In this document: positions 23,024-33,472 of the stretch, in pieces
Numbering within the stretch: position 1 is the first letter of the stretch
Layout of the letters: each line of letters begins with the position of its first letter
NCBI GenBank assembly: GCA_019426215.1
Contig: CM033391.1
Coordinates: 14,558,708 to 14,622,707 of the forward strand
Reading direction: 5' to 3'
Origin: Buddleja alternifolia
Lineage: Eukaryota; Streptophyta; Magnoliopsida; Lamiales; Scrophulariaceae
DNA: 64,000 nucleotides
Notes under the pieces: generated by a model
The model's input: only the letters and a program-made list of their open reading frames with translations
Told to the model about the DNA's origin: nothing
Database searches by the model: none
Made by a program: the position numbers and the translations under genes

Positions 23024-23526
23024 GAGGGGTGGATCTAGTGTACATCCAGGGGCAGTGCCCCACTGAATTTTTTTTTTAATATACACATATTTTTTAATTT
23101 TAATTTATAAATTGTATTAATGCCCCCACTCAAATTATTAAATGCCCCCCTCAATTTTAAAAGTATTAAATGCCCCTTCTCAATTTTGAAAAATTATTTT
23201 TTTACCTTATAAATTTTTTTATATTTGAATTTCGCCCCCTCAAGATCGAAAAATATCACGTTTTTTCCCTTTACTTTGAGTTGCCCCCCCTAAAACCCAA
23301 AATCCTGATTATAATAAAAGAGGTATAAGAGTATAAATTATGTCAAAAGTTGTAACTGAACCTAATTCTTTATTATATTTTCCCCCATAAATATAGCGTA
23401 CCGTACCGCGGGGCGCAAGCCCCCCGCACCCCCTTAACATATTGTATAACTATATCACAATAATCTCGCCCCCCTCGGTAAAATTCTTAGTGCCCCCACT
23501 GAAAGTAAATTCTAGATCCGCTACTG
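23024..23526. mobile_element. hAT-type MITE with 8-bp target duplication
   Basis: Flanked by perfect CATCTTCC repeats (23016-23023 and 23527-23534), with the uninterrupted site present in the UFD1 leader near 29275. The ends are GAGGGGTGGATCTAG and, in reverse complement, CAGTAGCGGATCTAG. These resemble the widespread plant CAGTGGCGGA hAT terminus. The interior is AT-rich with runs of C and no coding. Confidence 0.85.
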
Positions 23527-23837
23527 CATCTTCCTACAATTTGGTATCTACCGCTCTTTGTGGATAGTCTTGTATTTTTGTTTTCCTAATGTTCTCTGCG
23601 GATATTCGAACTCAATTTTTGAGCTTTTTGTATTGTTATTTTGGTTAGTGTATCTGTATCAATGACATACTTTTAATCTTCTTCCTTTGATTCTAACTTG
23701 ACAGATACTGAAAAGGCTTCCTGCTGGTGAATTTTATTTTGAATCTCCGTAATCATGGTATGTTATTGAAATTAAAACGCCCTTTTAATTTTTTGTTTTC
23801 TGATATATATATATATATATATATTGTTTAATTTTTA

Positions 23838-24536
23838 GGGATAAATACAAAATGCCCCCTTAAACTATTTTTACTGTCGCATATACCCCCTAAACTTTAA
23901 AAGATACCAAAATAGTCCCTCGTGAAAATTTTTAAACAATTCCAAATACTTCAACCCAAGCACAACCTTACAATATTTAAACACCAAATAAACTTGGTTA
24001 ATTCTTTTTTCATTGAACTTATATGATTTGTAAGAAAAGCAAATAGATTTAAATAAGATTTGTTGGTTCATACAATTAAATAACTTATAACTGAATATGA
24101 TACAATTAGAAAACGCAAATCTTCGTAGTTTAAATCTACAATTTGTTAATTTCATTAATTTAAATTAAATATTTTGTTAATTTATAAATTATAATTTTAT
24201 AGATTACAAGATTTAAATGATTTGTTAGTTGATAAGATTTAAATAAAGAATATTTAAATAATTATATTAATTCTTCATAATTCTTGAATTAACAGATTAC
24301 AAGATTCAAATGATTTGTTAATTTTGAAAACTTAAATTGATAAATTCATTTAAAAAAGATGAAGGAATCATCGGTTAAGTTAATATAGTGTTTAATATTG
24401 CAAGGTTGTGTTTGGATGGGAGCATTTGGATAACTTATGAATTTTCATGAGGGACTATTTTGGTACCTTTTAAAGTTTAAGGGGGTATATGCGATATTAG
24501 GGATAGTTCAGGGGGCATTTTGTTTTTAGCATTTAC
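23838..24536. mobile_element. MITE with about 90-bp inverted repeats
   Basis: The left end (CAAAATGCCCCCTTAAACTA, then CGCATATACCCCC and CCAAAATAGTCCCTC) recurs in reverse complement at 24450-24536. It lies at the right border of copy 1 of the UFD1 duplication. The target duplication was not resolved because of flanking AT-rich sequence. A Mutator-like origin is plausible from the long TIRs. Confidence 0.7.
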
Positions 24537-25650
24537 AAATTATTGGTTTCTGATATATATTTGTGGTGGAGCTTAAGTTTTGTAAATAAAAATTTTATTT
24601 ACAAATTTGTTTACAAATATATATCAGTATCAATATAAATAATTTCTATTTACAAAAAATTTGTTTTTCGATTGTAGATTACAATTTTCAATAAAACCCA
24701 ATGATCAAGATTCATGCATGGTTTTATTAAATTAAACAAATCCATAATGCTATCACATATTATCAAATATGCACAATTTATATACAAGTAAATGAAAATA
24801 ATGATCTGTTTACGTGCATGTATATATGCTTGCCTCTTTTTCCCTATATTTTAATCATATGAATACATCAACATAAATAGAGAACTTAGCTTCGAAAATT
24901 CGTGGCTAGGACATTTCATCATCTTTTCCCACTTCGTTTTAGCCGAGATTCCGTTAACATTTTGTCCTCACGTTCTTGTGGTTTTGGCATTGTCAAAACC
25001 TAGTCCACCGCAAGCCTTAACAAAAGAAATCAAACTTTCTTTTGCCATCATCTAAGATTTCTACCATTGAACCTCTCTTCAATTCATGAAATCAGACGTG
25101 AGCTGTAGCGAATTTTGAGAAGCCATAATATTGTCTTGAGATTGTTAGAAAAATGTGACGAACAATTCGCACGAATGATTTTGTATAACCTCCAAGTAGC
25201 GCAAAATTTACGTCATCCTCAAGACAATATTTGCCTCCTACCGAGTGCAAACGAGTTATATAGCGAATTTGTCTCAGGATACAATGGAGCCCAATTACAA
25301 GAATTGTTGTTTGTCTGCGAATTGCACTTTCGAAAACAAACCCGAATAATCAAAAGATTTCATAATCCTTTTACTAATTTGTTGAATTTCACGTAAAAAC
25401 ATAATATCAGAGGCCGATGGATAAAGAAACTAGTAAAGTAAACTTTTTGGTTGGTCATGATAATGAACAGAGAACAAACGGTGGGGTGGAAAATAATTAG
25501 TTTTCCTCACAATTCTTATTTGACTATTTATAGAAAATTCATGGCTTTTCACAAAGAGTTGTATCTTTTCAGTTTTGACAATGGCCGGAACATTTAAATA
25601 TAATAAGTTCACGATTTAAACAGAATTCTTATAAAAAGTCACAACCGTTG
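24537..25650. other. no recognisable gene
   Basis: AT-rich. A 13-bp near-perfect palindrome (TTTGTAAATAAAA and its complement) lies near 24576-24602. An open frame of 93 codons at 25115-25396 (ELYSEFVSGYNGAQLQELLF) has unusually even codon content for this AT-rich area, but I recognise no domain in it. Confidence 0.3.
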
Positions 25651-25658
25651 GGATAAAC

Positions 25659-26216
25659 TCTATAAAGCACGGACACTCCAAAAAATCACCACGAACTGTG
25701 TCGGGCGAGTTCGGACACAGACACGGACACGGCTTCGACAGGTGTCGGACACGGCTATCCCGTGTCCCTAATAAAAAAAATGATTTTTTTTTGGACACGG
25801 CCAAGTCACTTATTATAAGATACTAAAACTTTGGGGGTCCAATTATAAATAAAAACTTACCAATTTTCTAAATCTAATAAAAATTTACAAACTTTTTATA
25901 AGACACAGATTTCAACAATGGAGTATTTATTTTTGTTATATCATGTTTTGGATTGAAAACATGTTTATTGTTATATTTAGTTTATGTTTATATATTTATT
26001 TTGCATTTGTTATTGATAAGTAGTTGAATTATTTGCAATATACATAGTTTTACGACGAAACAAGTAAAATACAAATTTATATATATATATATATATAAAA
26101 TTGAATAGCCGTGTCAAAGTCGTGTCGTGTCGTATCCTATATTTCTTTTTAAATGCCATTCCCCGTATCCATATTGTGCCGTGTCTGTATCGCCTTATCC
26201 ATGTCAGTGCATCATA
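25659..26216. mobile_element. hAT-like MITE rich in GTGTCGGACACGG motifs
   Basis: Flanked by perfect 8-bp repeats GGATAAAC (25651-25658, 26217-26224). The ends share GCACNGACA in inverted orientation. Both subterminal regions carry clustered ACACGG/CCGTGT motifs (25700-25800, 26105-26190). The centre is AT-rich and non-coding. Confidence 0.6.
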
Positions 26217-26578
26217 GGATAAACTTATCAACGGTAAAATCTATTTTGAAAATTTCCAACAATCCTCCACCATTTTCAAAATTGCTAAGATTTAATTGAA
26301 AATATCTAACACACTGTACACATGTGTAGCCATTTTCTACATAAAGCAGCCTATTTTGATTTTTTATCACACATTTTGTTATACAATTACTTACCATTTC
26401 TCTTTCAACCACTACTCAATACGGCGTCTCTTCATTAATTATTTTTTCCTACTATTCAACTGGATATCTTTCTTACTTTACTAATTTTAAATAACTTTAA
26501 TTTATAATTTTAATTTGTTACAAAATATATATTTTATTAATACAAAATCAAAAAATTAATGTTTCGTATTTTTATCAT

Positions 26579-27289
26579 GAGAAAATAGCAAATACCCCCC
26601 CAAACTATGAGGTGATGTGCGCTTTGCCCCCAAACTATTAAAAGTTGCACTCAACATCCTAAACTATCATATATGTGCACTTTGCCCCCTCGGTTAGCTT
26701 CGGGCAGCTCACAGGGGGCAAAATGCTACAAACCGCATAGGTGAGGGAGCAAAGCGCACATCACCTCATAGGTGAGGGGGGCAAAGCGCACATGTACTAA
26801 TTTTTTTATTTTTTTTATTTTTAATACTTTTTTTCATTTATTTTCATGTTTTCGAATTTTTGAATTGTCTTTTTTATTTTTAGAAAATTATGAATATTTG
26901 AATTTATACTTCTTTTCATTGTTTTCTTATTTATTTTCATGTTTTATTTTTATTTTTCTTATTTTCATATTTGAAAATTATTTATTTCAAGTCTAAAAAT
27001 AATATTTCAAGAAAAATCCAAATAAATCCCAATATGCATGATTCAAATTGAACGATGAATGAGTAAAAATTTTCCCGAAGCTGACCGAAGGGGGTTAAGT
27101 TAATATTAAAAATATTTGAATTAAAAAAAAGAAGAGAAAATATATGATAGTTTAGGGTGCTGCCCGAAGCTGACCGAAGGGGCAAAGTGCACATATATGA
27201 TAGTTTAGGGTGTTGAGTGCAACTTTTGATAGTTTGGGGGGCAAAGCGCACATCACCTTATAGTTTGGGGGGGTATCTGCTATTTTCTC
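26579..27289. mobile_element. Mutator-like MITE with 9-bp target duplication
   Basis: A 711-bp insert flanked by TTTTATCAT (26570-26578 and 27290-27298). The paralog near 7450-7460 carries this site only once. Inverted ends over 40 bp start GAGAAAATAGCAAATACCCC and match GAGAAAATAGCAGATACCCC in reverse complement. A 9-bp duplication and long TIRs point to the MULE superfamily. Internal GCAAAGCGCACAT motifs repeat. No coding. Confidence 0.88.
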
Positions 27290-29042
27290 TTTTATCATTA
27301 ATTAAATATAATGTTTTGATTTGATTTTTGGTTAACTAAGTACAAGTCGAAGTTGAATGGAATGGAGATCTAATCGATCCCCAAATCGAGAATCGAAAAG
27401 ATGATTTCCCTACGCAATCGCATGTAGGCATCGATTTTCTTTCTGAATCGCATACAAGACCAACTCTGAAGATCAGTGTTGAAAGGTCTAACATTGAAGA
27501 AGGTCGTCATGTCACAAGAGTTTTGAAGATATCAAAATCGTAGAATTAAAAAATTGCACTGAGAAGATATTGCGTACGTAGATAATCAATGTAGGGTGAA
27601 ACACAAAATTGAAGTTTTTGAAAAGTAGATAATCAACATCAAATTCAAAGGATCAAAACTCATATCAGTTATACAAAGATGAAATTTAAATGCAAAATAA
27701 TACCCCATGACACACCAATTTCACCCCTATATCTAAGTGAATGGAAAAATAGAAAATAAGAAAAAATAATAACCCAAGTTCAACCTCCTTGAATATTCTA
27801 ATCCCCACCAACTTAATTATGTTCAAGTCCAACCTCCTTGAATATTCTCAGCCCGCCAACTTAATTATGTTGCCATTAGTAGGGATGATTCTATGCCATA
27901 CGAGTCCAATAGTGCTACATCATATAACATTAGATGTAGGGACAAGATAGAAAAATTACCCAAAACACTTGCATCTAATGGTGTTGAATAGACAGCGGTC
28001 TATTGTTCTAGAACTTCCCCATTAGTAGATAAAGAAAATTAGTTTGATTAATTTCACAAAAATAATTAATAAAAAATTACGTAAAATTTATAATCAATTT
28101 AAATAAATGTAAGATTGATTATAAAAATATTTTGTTCCGGATAACCCAACCTCCTTGAATATTTCCCGCTCCACCACCCAATCTTGATATATTAGACTAT
28201 TAGTAGACGAATAATAGTCAATTCGATTACTTTGATTAAAATAATTGATGGAGACATTAAGTAAAACTCATGATGGTTTAAATAAATCTAGGATTGTTTA
28301 TAAAAAGAATTTTTTTCCTTTAATGAGTTGCAGGAAATCAGATTTGATCAAAAGTTATGAATGCCATAAATCTAGTGAAATTTAAACTTTATTAGCTACA
28401 TTAACCGTAATTCTGTAAAGAACTGGCTGGTTCTTTTCCTTCTTTTATCTTTGGTACCTTTCATTTATCTTAAGGGAAACTTTGGTAAATCAACTTTTAT
28501 TATTGAGAAATTTCGGTGAAAGAATCAAATACAGGATACATGTTATGTTATGAACATCAAATCTATTAAATTACAATCAAGTGGCCACTGATAATTATTA
28601 TAATAAGATAAGAACTGTTACGGAAGTAGAGAAAGCGTGTAGAATCTTGGTGGCTTCAATTTTGCCAGTAGAACAAGGATTCGTCGACAGCAATTGACTC
28701 ATTTAATTAATTAGAGCTAGGTTTCGTCTACGGCAATTGACGCATTTAATAAATAAGAATAAAGAGGTCAAACTGATATCATGTAAAAGAAAGATAGAGA
28801 GATGTAGTAGGGCAATATAGACTTGACCCAAAATTAAAATAATTAATAGGCCCATATTGCCCTGGACAGATTCTGATTCGGTTTTGGTCCTGTACCTGTG
28901 TACCATACCATTTGGTGTTGAAGCCCACTAGGGTCCTGGGTCTATTTGACGTGTTAATGGGCTGACCCGACTCAGTCGACACCTTGAGGCCCACTACATG
29001 TACACTTTCGTAGAAACAGCCCGCTGCCACGAACAAGCATAC

Positions 29043-29502
29043 TATATATATATATATATATATATATATTGTATAGACAGTAACTATATATTGTGTCGAC
29101 TTCGAACTTCCTACGCAGAAGTCATTGAGTGAATCTCTACTGCATCGGATTGTCTTTCGATCTATACCGGTGATTGTTTTCTACTCTACCTTTCCCTCCC
29201 ACAATTCTCTTTTGGAATATAGATTTATCACTCAAACCCTTACCTAAATCTGCCTTTATTTGGAGATTTTCGCTCATCTTCCTACAATTTGGTATCTGCC
29301 GCGCTTTGTGGATCGTCTTGTTTTTTTGTTTTACTAATGTTCTCTGCAGATATTCGAACTCAATTTTTGAGCCTTTTGTATTGTTATTTTGGTTAGTGTA
29401 TCTGTATCAATGACATACTTTTAATCTTCTTCCTTTGATTCTAACTTGACAGATACTGAAAAGGCCTCCTGCTGGTGAATTTTATTTTGAATCTCCGTAA
29501 TC
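29043..29502 (+). promoter_or_regulatory. UFD1 core promoter and 5' leader
   Basis: A (TA)n tract at about 29043-29070 precedes a pyrimidine-rich stretch. A likely 5'-leader intron ends at TTCTAACTTGACAG (29453), just before the exon carrying the start codon. The transcription start cannot be fixed by eye. Confidence 0.45.
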
Positions 29503-31933
29503 ATGGTATGTTATTGAAATTAAAACGCCCTTTTAATTTTTTGTTTTCGGATATATATATATATATATATATATATGTTATATTATCTATCATAAGGAAT
29601 CATGTTTGGTTTTTAAAGCTTTTTTCTTCCTGTGGAATTTCTTATGGAATTCAACAATTGCGGTTGCTTAAATACGATTGTTGAGTAACAAATTATGTGA
29701 TTTTGGGTTATCTTTTTCTGTTTATGGCTTTGAGGAAGCTTATGTATTCAACAAGCTTGCGTATATATTTTATATATATTTTTGTTCTATTATGTGTAAA
29801 ACGTGAATAGAGTTGACCTTTGCGTATCTTCATAGAAATTTGTTGCCAAAACATAATTGCCATTTAGGAGTGTTTATAGACTTTGTTTGTAGAGGCATTC
29901 CAGATAATCCCTATTGTCTTTGGGGTAGAAGCTAATGATTCGTAATTCTATACTCTTTCGTTGTCTATTTTCGTGCTAGCACATACTTGGGATTTATGGA
30001 TTTATAAACTTTGTTGATTTTAGTTACCTTATCTCATTATTACATTGCGTTTAGAGGTGATGTAATTACATCATTGCACAAAACTGACTTCTTGCTTTTG
30101 GTAAATGAGGAACAATATTATGCAGGAACCGTATAGCTGTGCGCTTACATTCCTTAATAATATGCACTGGATAAACTACATAATCGTGGTCAATTATATC
30201 CACTCACTGTTGGTTGTTCTTGTGTTGCAGTATGCTGATAACTACCATGGTGACAATTCAACCTTTGAACAGAATTACCGTTGTTATCCTGTATCTTTCA
30301 TAGAAAAGGTCTGATAACTACCCGAGATAATAATTAAAGCTATATATTGAGCTTCTTCATTTTATTCGCTGCAATGTTATATGAGTTGATTTGCTGATTT
30401 AGATTTATCTGTTCGAAATTAATTTTTTTTTTTCATATCATTGCAGGCTCATCTAGAAAAGGGTGATAAAGGTAAAACTTACTTTCTTTAGCTTGTTCCA
30501 TGTTGTGAATTGAACTGTCCCTTGTTCCAACATAAGCTAAGTATTCATATCCATTTGACTAACATAATTAATTTGATGCATCAGTTATAATGCCTCCCTC
30601 AGCCCTTGACCGCCTTGGTAAGTTAGATTAATAAATATATACTTTTTTCATGTTAATCAGTTTGGATTGCTGCTGTTTAACATAAACACTTCAACTACCC
30701 CCCCTTTCGTTTTCTTTTACTGTGCAGCGTACTTACAGATTGACTACCCTATGTTATTTGAACTCATTAATCCTTCAACTGGCAAACTTACTCATTGTGG
30801 CGTACTAGAATTTATTGCGGATGAAGGCATTATATATTTACCTTACTGGGTATGATCTTCGGAACAAAGTTGATGTTAAATATTCCACGTCTCTTTTTAC
30901 CTTCTCATTTCATTTTTTTAATCTATTTTTTATAAATTAAGATGATGGAGAACATGCTTTTACAAGAAGGAGATATCGTGCGTGTAAAGAACGCCAGTTT
31001 GTCGAAAGGAACTTATGTGAAGCTGCAGCCACACACAAAGGACTTCTTAGATGTATCCAACCCAAAAGCAATGTTAGCTTTGTTGGCTTTGGCTCTATTT
31101 GTTATTAATATTACAATTTATTTTGAGGTTTTATGAGAATTTTGACTTGTAGATTGGAGAAGACATTGAGGAGCTACTCTTGCTTAACATCTGGCGACAC
31201 CATCATGGTTGCCTATAACAACAAGAAGTTTTACATTGATATAGTTGAAACCAAGCCGTCCTCTGCAATTTGCATTATCGAAACTGACTGTGAGGTCGAT
31301 TTTGCCCCTCCTTTGGATTATAAAGAACCTGAAAAGCCAGTAAAGTCTACTCTGCAAAACAAGAGATCACTAGAAGGTTTAGATTAGTGATTTAAACTTC
31401 ATCTCGACTTTTTCTATATTTATACCATTTCATTAACAAGTGCAATGTTATATATCTTTTTAGTGGATGAGGAGCCGGAAAAGAAAATCCCTAGATTTAG
31501 CCCATTTACCGGTTCAGGAAAACGCTTGGATGGGAAGGGTTTAGCCCAACCAGTTGTACCGATTTCGTCCCCTGTTCTTAAGCAGCACTCACCAGAGAAT
31601 GCCAGTGGAAATAATGGTTCAAATGTATCAAGCACTTCTAATGGCCGAAAGTCAGGAAAGCTTGTATTTGGTTCGAAAACTGAAGACGCTTCAAATGGAA
31701 AACTAAAAGTATGTGGTTTAGTAAACTGATTCTTAAAATTTCTGTTATTTAGTGAGCTGAAAATGGTTTTGAAGTGATGGTACTTAGCTTTCATTTTTCT
31801 GAAAACTGATTTTGAATTGTTGTATTTTGCATGACAGACTACCTCAAAGGAAAGCAATCAAGAACCGCCTCAGAAGGAAGAAGAACCAAAGTTTCAAGCA
31901 TTCACTGGGAAGAAGTATTCACTGAAAGGCTGA
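29503..31933 (+). CDS. UFD1: ubiquitin fusion degradation protein 1 (UFD1)
   Basis: UFD1 partners NPL4 and the AAA ATPase CDC48/p97. The complex extracts ubiquitinated proteins for the proteasome, including in ER-associated degradation. Exons: 29503-29505 (ATG only), 30231-30308, 30447-30471, 30585-30617, 30728-30849, 30942-31072, 31153-31376, 31464-31708 and 31838-31933. All have GT/AG borders and consistent phase, giving 318 residues, close to the usual plant length. The N-terminal double-psi barrel region reads [45 protein letters not shown] and [15 protein letters not shown]. Two SHP-like CDC48-binding motifs follow (FTGSGKRL about residue 218, [10 protein letters not shown] at the C-terminus). 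No nonsense codon or frameshift is seen. Confidence 0.95.
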
Positions 31934-32386
31934 ATGTCGTTACGAAGTTATTACTCTTTCCTTTCTAAAGTGATGTTTCTAATTTACAATTGTGGCGAAG
32001 TCAATTCTTTTAATATATTTCATTATCAAATTACAACCGGGTTTTTCTTTTTGTAGCCCGATATCTTTAGTGGGTACAATTTGCTTATATGGTACGCTGC
32101 TGACACGTAGAATCCCTAGCAATTGAAGTAGGTCGTACAAGACTCCAAGTAATACAGTGACGTAGTCTGGTTTTTTATATTTAATTACTAACGTTACTAT
32201 ATTACCTTACTCTAACTCGATCAAATTGAAGTGGTGTTGTAATGAACTAAATTAGCTACGTATCTAAGAATTACTAAATATATGGACATGAACACAAACA
32301 AGATATCGCAACTCAGGTGTATGATGTAACAAATCATTCAAGAAAACTTATAGATCACTACACTGATTATGCTATGCTAAAACTAA
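31934..32386. other. UFD1 3' flank
   Basis: AT-rich, probably including the UFD1 3' untranslated region. No further feature was recognised before the copia target site. Confidence 0.5.
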
Positions 32387-32391
32387 CTAAT

Positions 32392-32631
32392 TGTTAAAGC
32401 CCAAATTGAGTTTGGACCAACAAGCTTCAAGAAGGCTGATTTAATAGGCCCAAATGTGAGCCCAATTCCAGAAGCTTCCAAGAGTTGAGGGACTGATATG
32501 CAATTTTCCTACTAGGTTTTTCCTTTAAATAGTTAGAATGTATCTTTAGTTCAGATACATTTTTTTGTCAATATTATCCATCTTTTCTCACAATCTATTT
32601 TGTATCATTTATATTTGTTGGTATTTTATCA
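32392..32631 (+). repeat. copia 5' LTR (240 bp)
   Basis: TGTTAAAGCCC to GGTATTTTATCA. A TATA-like TTTAAATAG lies near 32523. No difference from the 3' LTR was found. Confidence 0.95.
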
Positions 32632-32645
32632 TGGCATCAAGAGCC
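32632..32645 (+). other. copia primer binding site
   Basis: TGGCATCAAGAGCC directly follows the LTR. It is a two-difference relative of the initiator-Met tRNA complement used by most plant copia elements. Confidence 0.8.
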
Positions 32646-32753
32646 TAAAAAAAAAAAAAACGATCCTTGTGTTTGTTCTTCACAACTTGAGCTATATTTT
32701 TTGTTGTTTTTTCCTTGAACCGATTCATAATCTTTTACATCTACTCTCTCTCT

Positions 32754-32929
32754 CTCTCCAGCCATTTTTACCATCAAGCATCCCTTTTGTCATCGAAATC
32801 AAGGAAAGCATAACCAGGGGGTCTTCTGGCAACCCACACGCTTCTGATAACACCAAAAACGCGAAATTCATCCTCGAGCTCTCGTTCAGTGACACGAGGA
32901 TCCAGATTCCCAACGTAAACCCTAGACAT
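32754..32929 (-). pseudogene. captured RRM fragment of an RSZ-type SR splicing factor
   Basis: On the minus strand, inside the copia leader, an ATG at 32929 opens a frame of about 50 residues containing VYVGNLDPRV, ELEDEF, RSVWVARRPPGYAF and DFDD. These are the RNP2/RNP1 region of the RRM in plant RSZ21/RSZ22-type SR proteins. It breaks after KRDA. DGKNGWR, which belongs a few residues later in that family, follows in another frame, so a short internal piece is missing. The zinc knuckle and RS domain are absent. Upstream sequence (to about 33030) looks like that gene's 5' leader. It is antisense to the retrotransposon transcript. Confidence 0.85.
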
Positions 32930-33079
32930 CTCTCCTACTCCTTCAACCCGTCCTCTTTCTTTCGCCGGATTCGTCGGAATTCGTCTGGGTTGCTTTCGGG
33001 TTTCGCCGGATATAGTCGAAATCGTCAAATCTGTCTCAGGAGAGCCGTTCTTTGCTGGATCTGGTTGTTTTCCGCCGAG

Positions 33080-33228
33080 TCCTGTTCACGCGTCCTGTTC
33101 ACGGTACTGTTCACGCGTCCTGTTCACGGGTACTGTTCACGCGTCCTGTTCACGGGTACTGTTCACGCGTCCCTGTTCACGGGTTACCGTTCAAGCGTCC
33201 CTGTTCACCGTGTTGCGAGTTACTGTTC
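33080..33228. repeat. about 26-bp tandem repeat in copia leader
   Basis: Four to five units of GTTCACGCGTCCTGTTCACG plus GGTACT, decaying at the right end. It lies between the captured RRM piece and the gag start. Confidence 0.85.
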
Positions 33229-33472
33229 ACTGCGCCGTTCACTTGTGTGTGACGCGAATCTCCAACGTACTACGGATCCGATCTATTACATACCTCTTCC
33301 GCTTCCGCTTCATCTCTTGATAGTTTTTTCTGTATTTTTTTTATAACAAAAATACAGTGGTAAATTGGCTTAACTCTCTTCTTGTTGGGAGTCGATCTGT
33401 GTTATCGACTCATTCTGTGCTGGTTATTGCTGTTCATTTTTTCGTTTCTGATTCTACTTCTGCATAAACAAT

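Larger units (their letters stand above)
20604..23835 (+). repeat. duplicate of UFD1 promoter, leader and start exon, copy 1 right part
   Basis: Continues the match to the UFD1 side, aligning with 28754-29575. The sequence up to the TA tract at 20882 matches 28754-29060. The segment 22781-23023 matches 29045-29280. The segment 23527-23800 matches 29273-29555, including the UFD1 start codon and its following splice donor (ATGGTATGT near 23756). Two inserts interrupt it (20896-22780 and 23024-23526). It ends in a TA microsatellite, where the UFD1 copy continues into its intron 1 and this copy does not. Confidence 0.88.
26426..29575 (+). repeat. UFD1 upstream region, copy 2 of the duplicated segment
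   Basis: This is the copy still joined to the UFD1 gene. It matches 6819-8905 and then 20604-23835, in the same order and orientation. It ends in the TA microsatellite of UFD1 intron 1 (about 29550-29577). Confidence 0.9.

Noticed and set aside
24966..25050. Short minus-strand frame resembling a small secreted peptide precursor
   Set aside because: Too short, with an internal stop and no signal peptide or known peptide motif.
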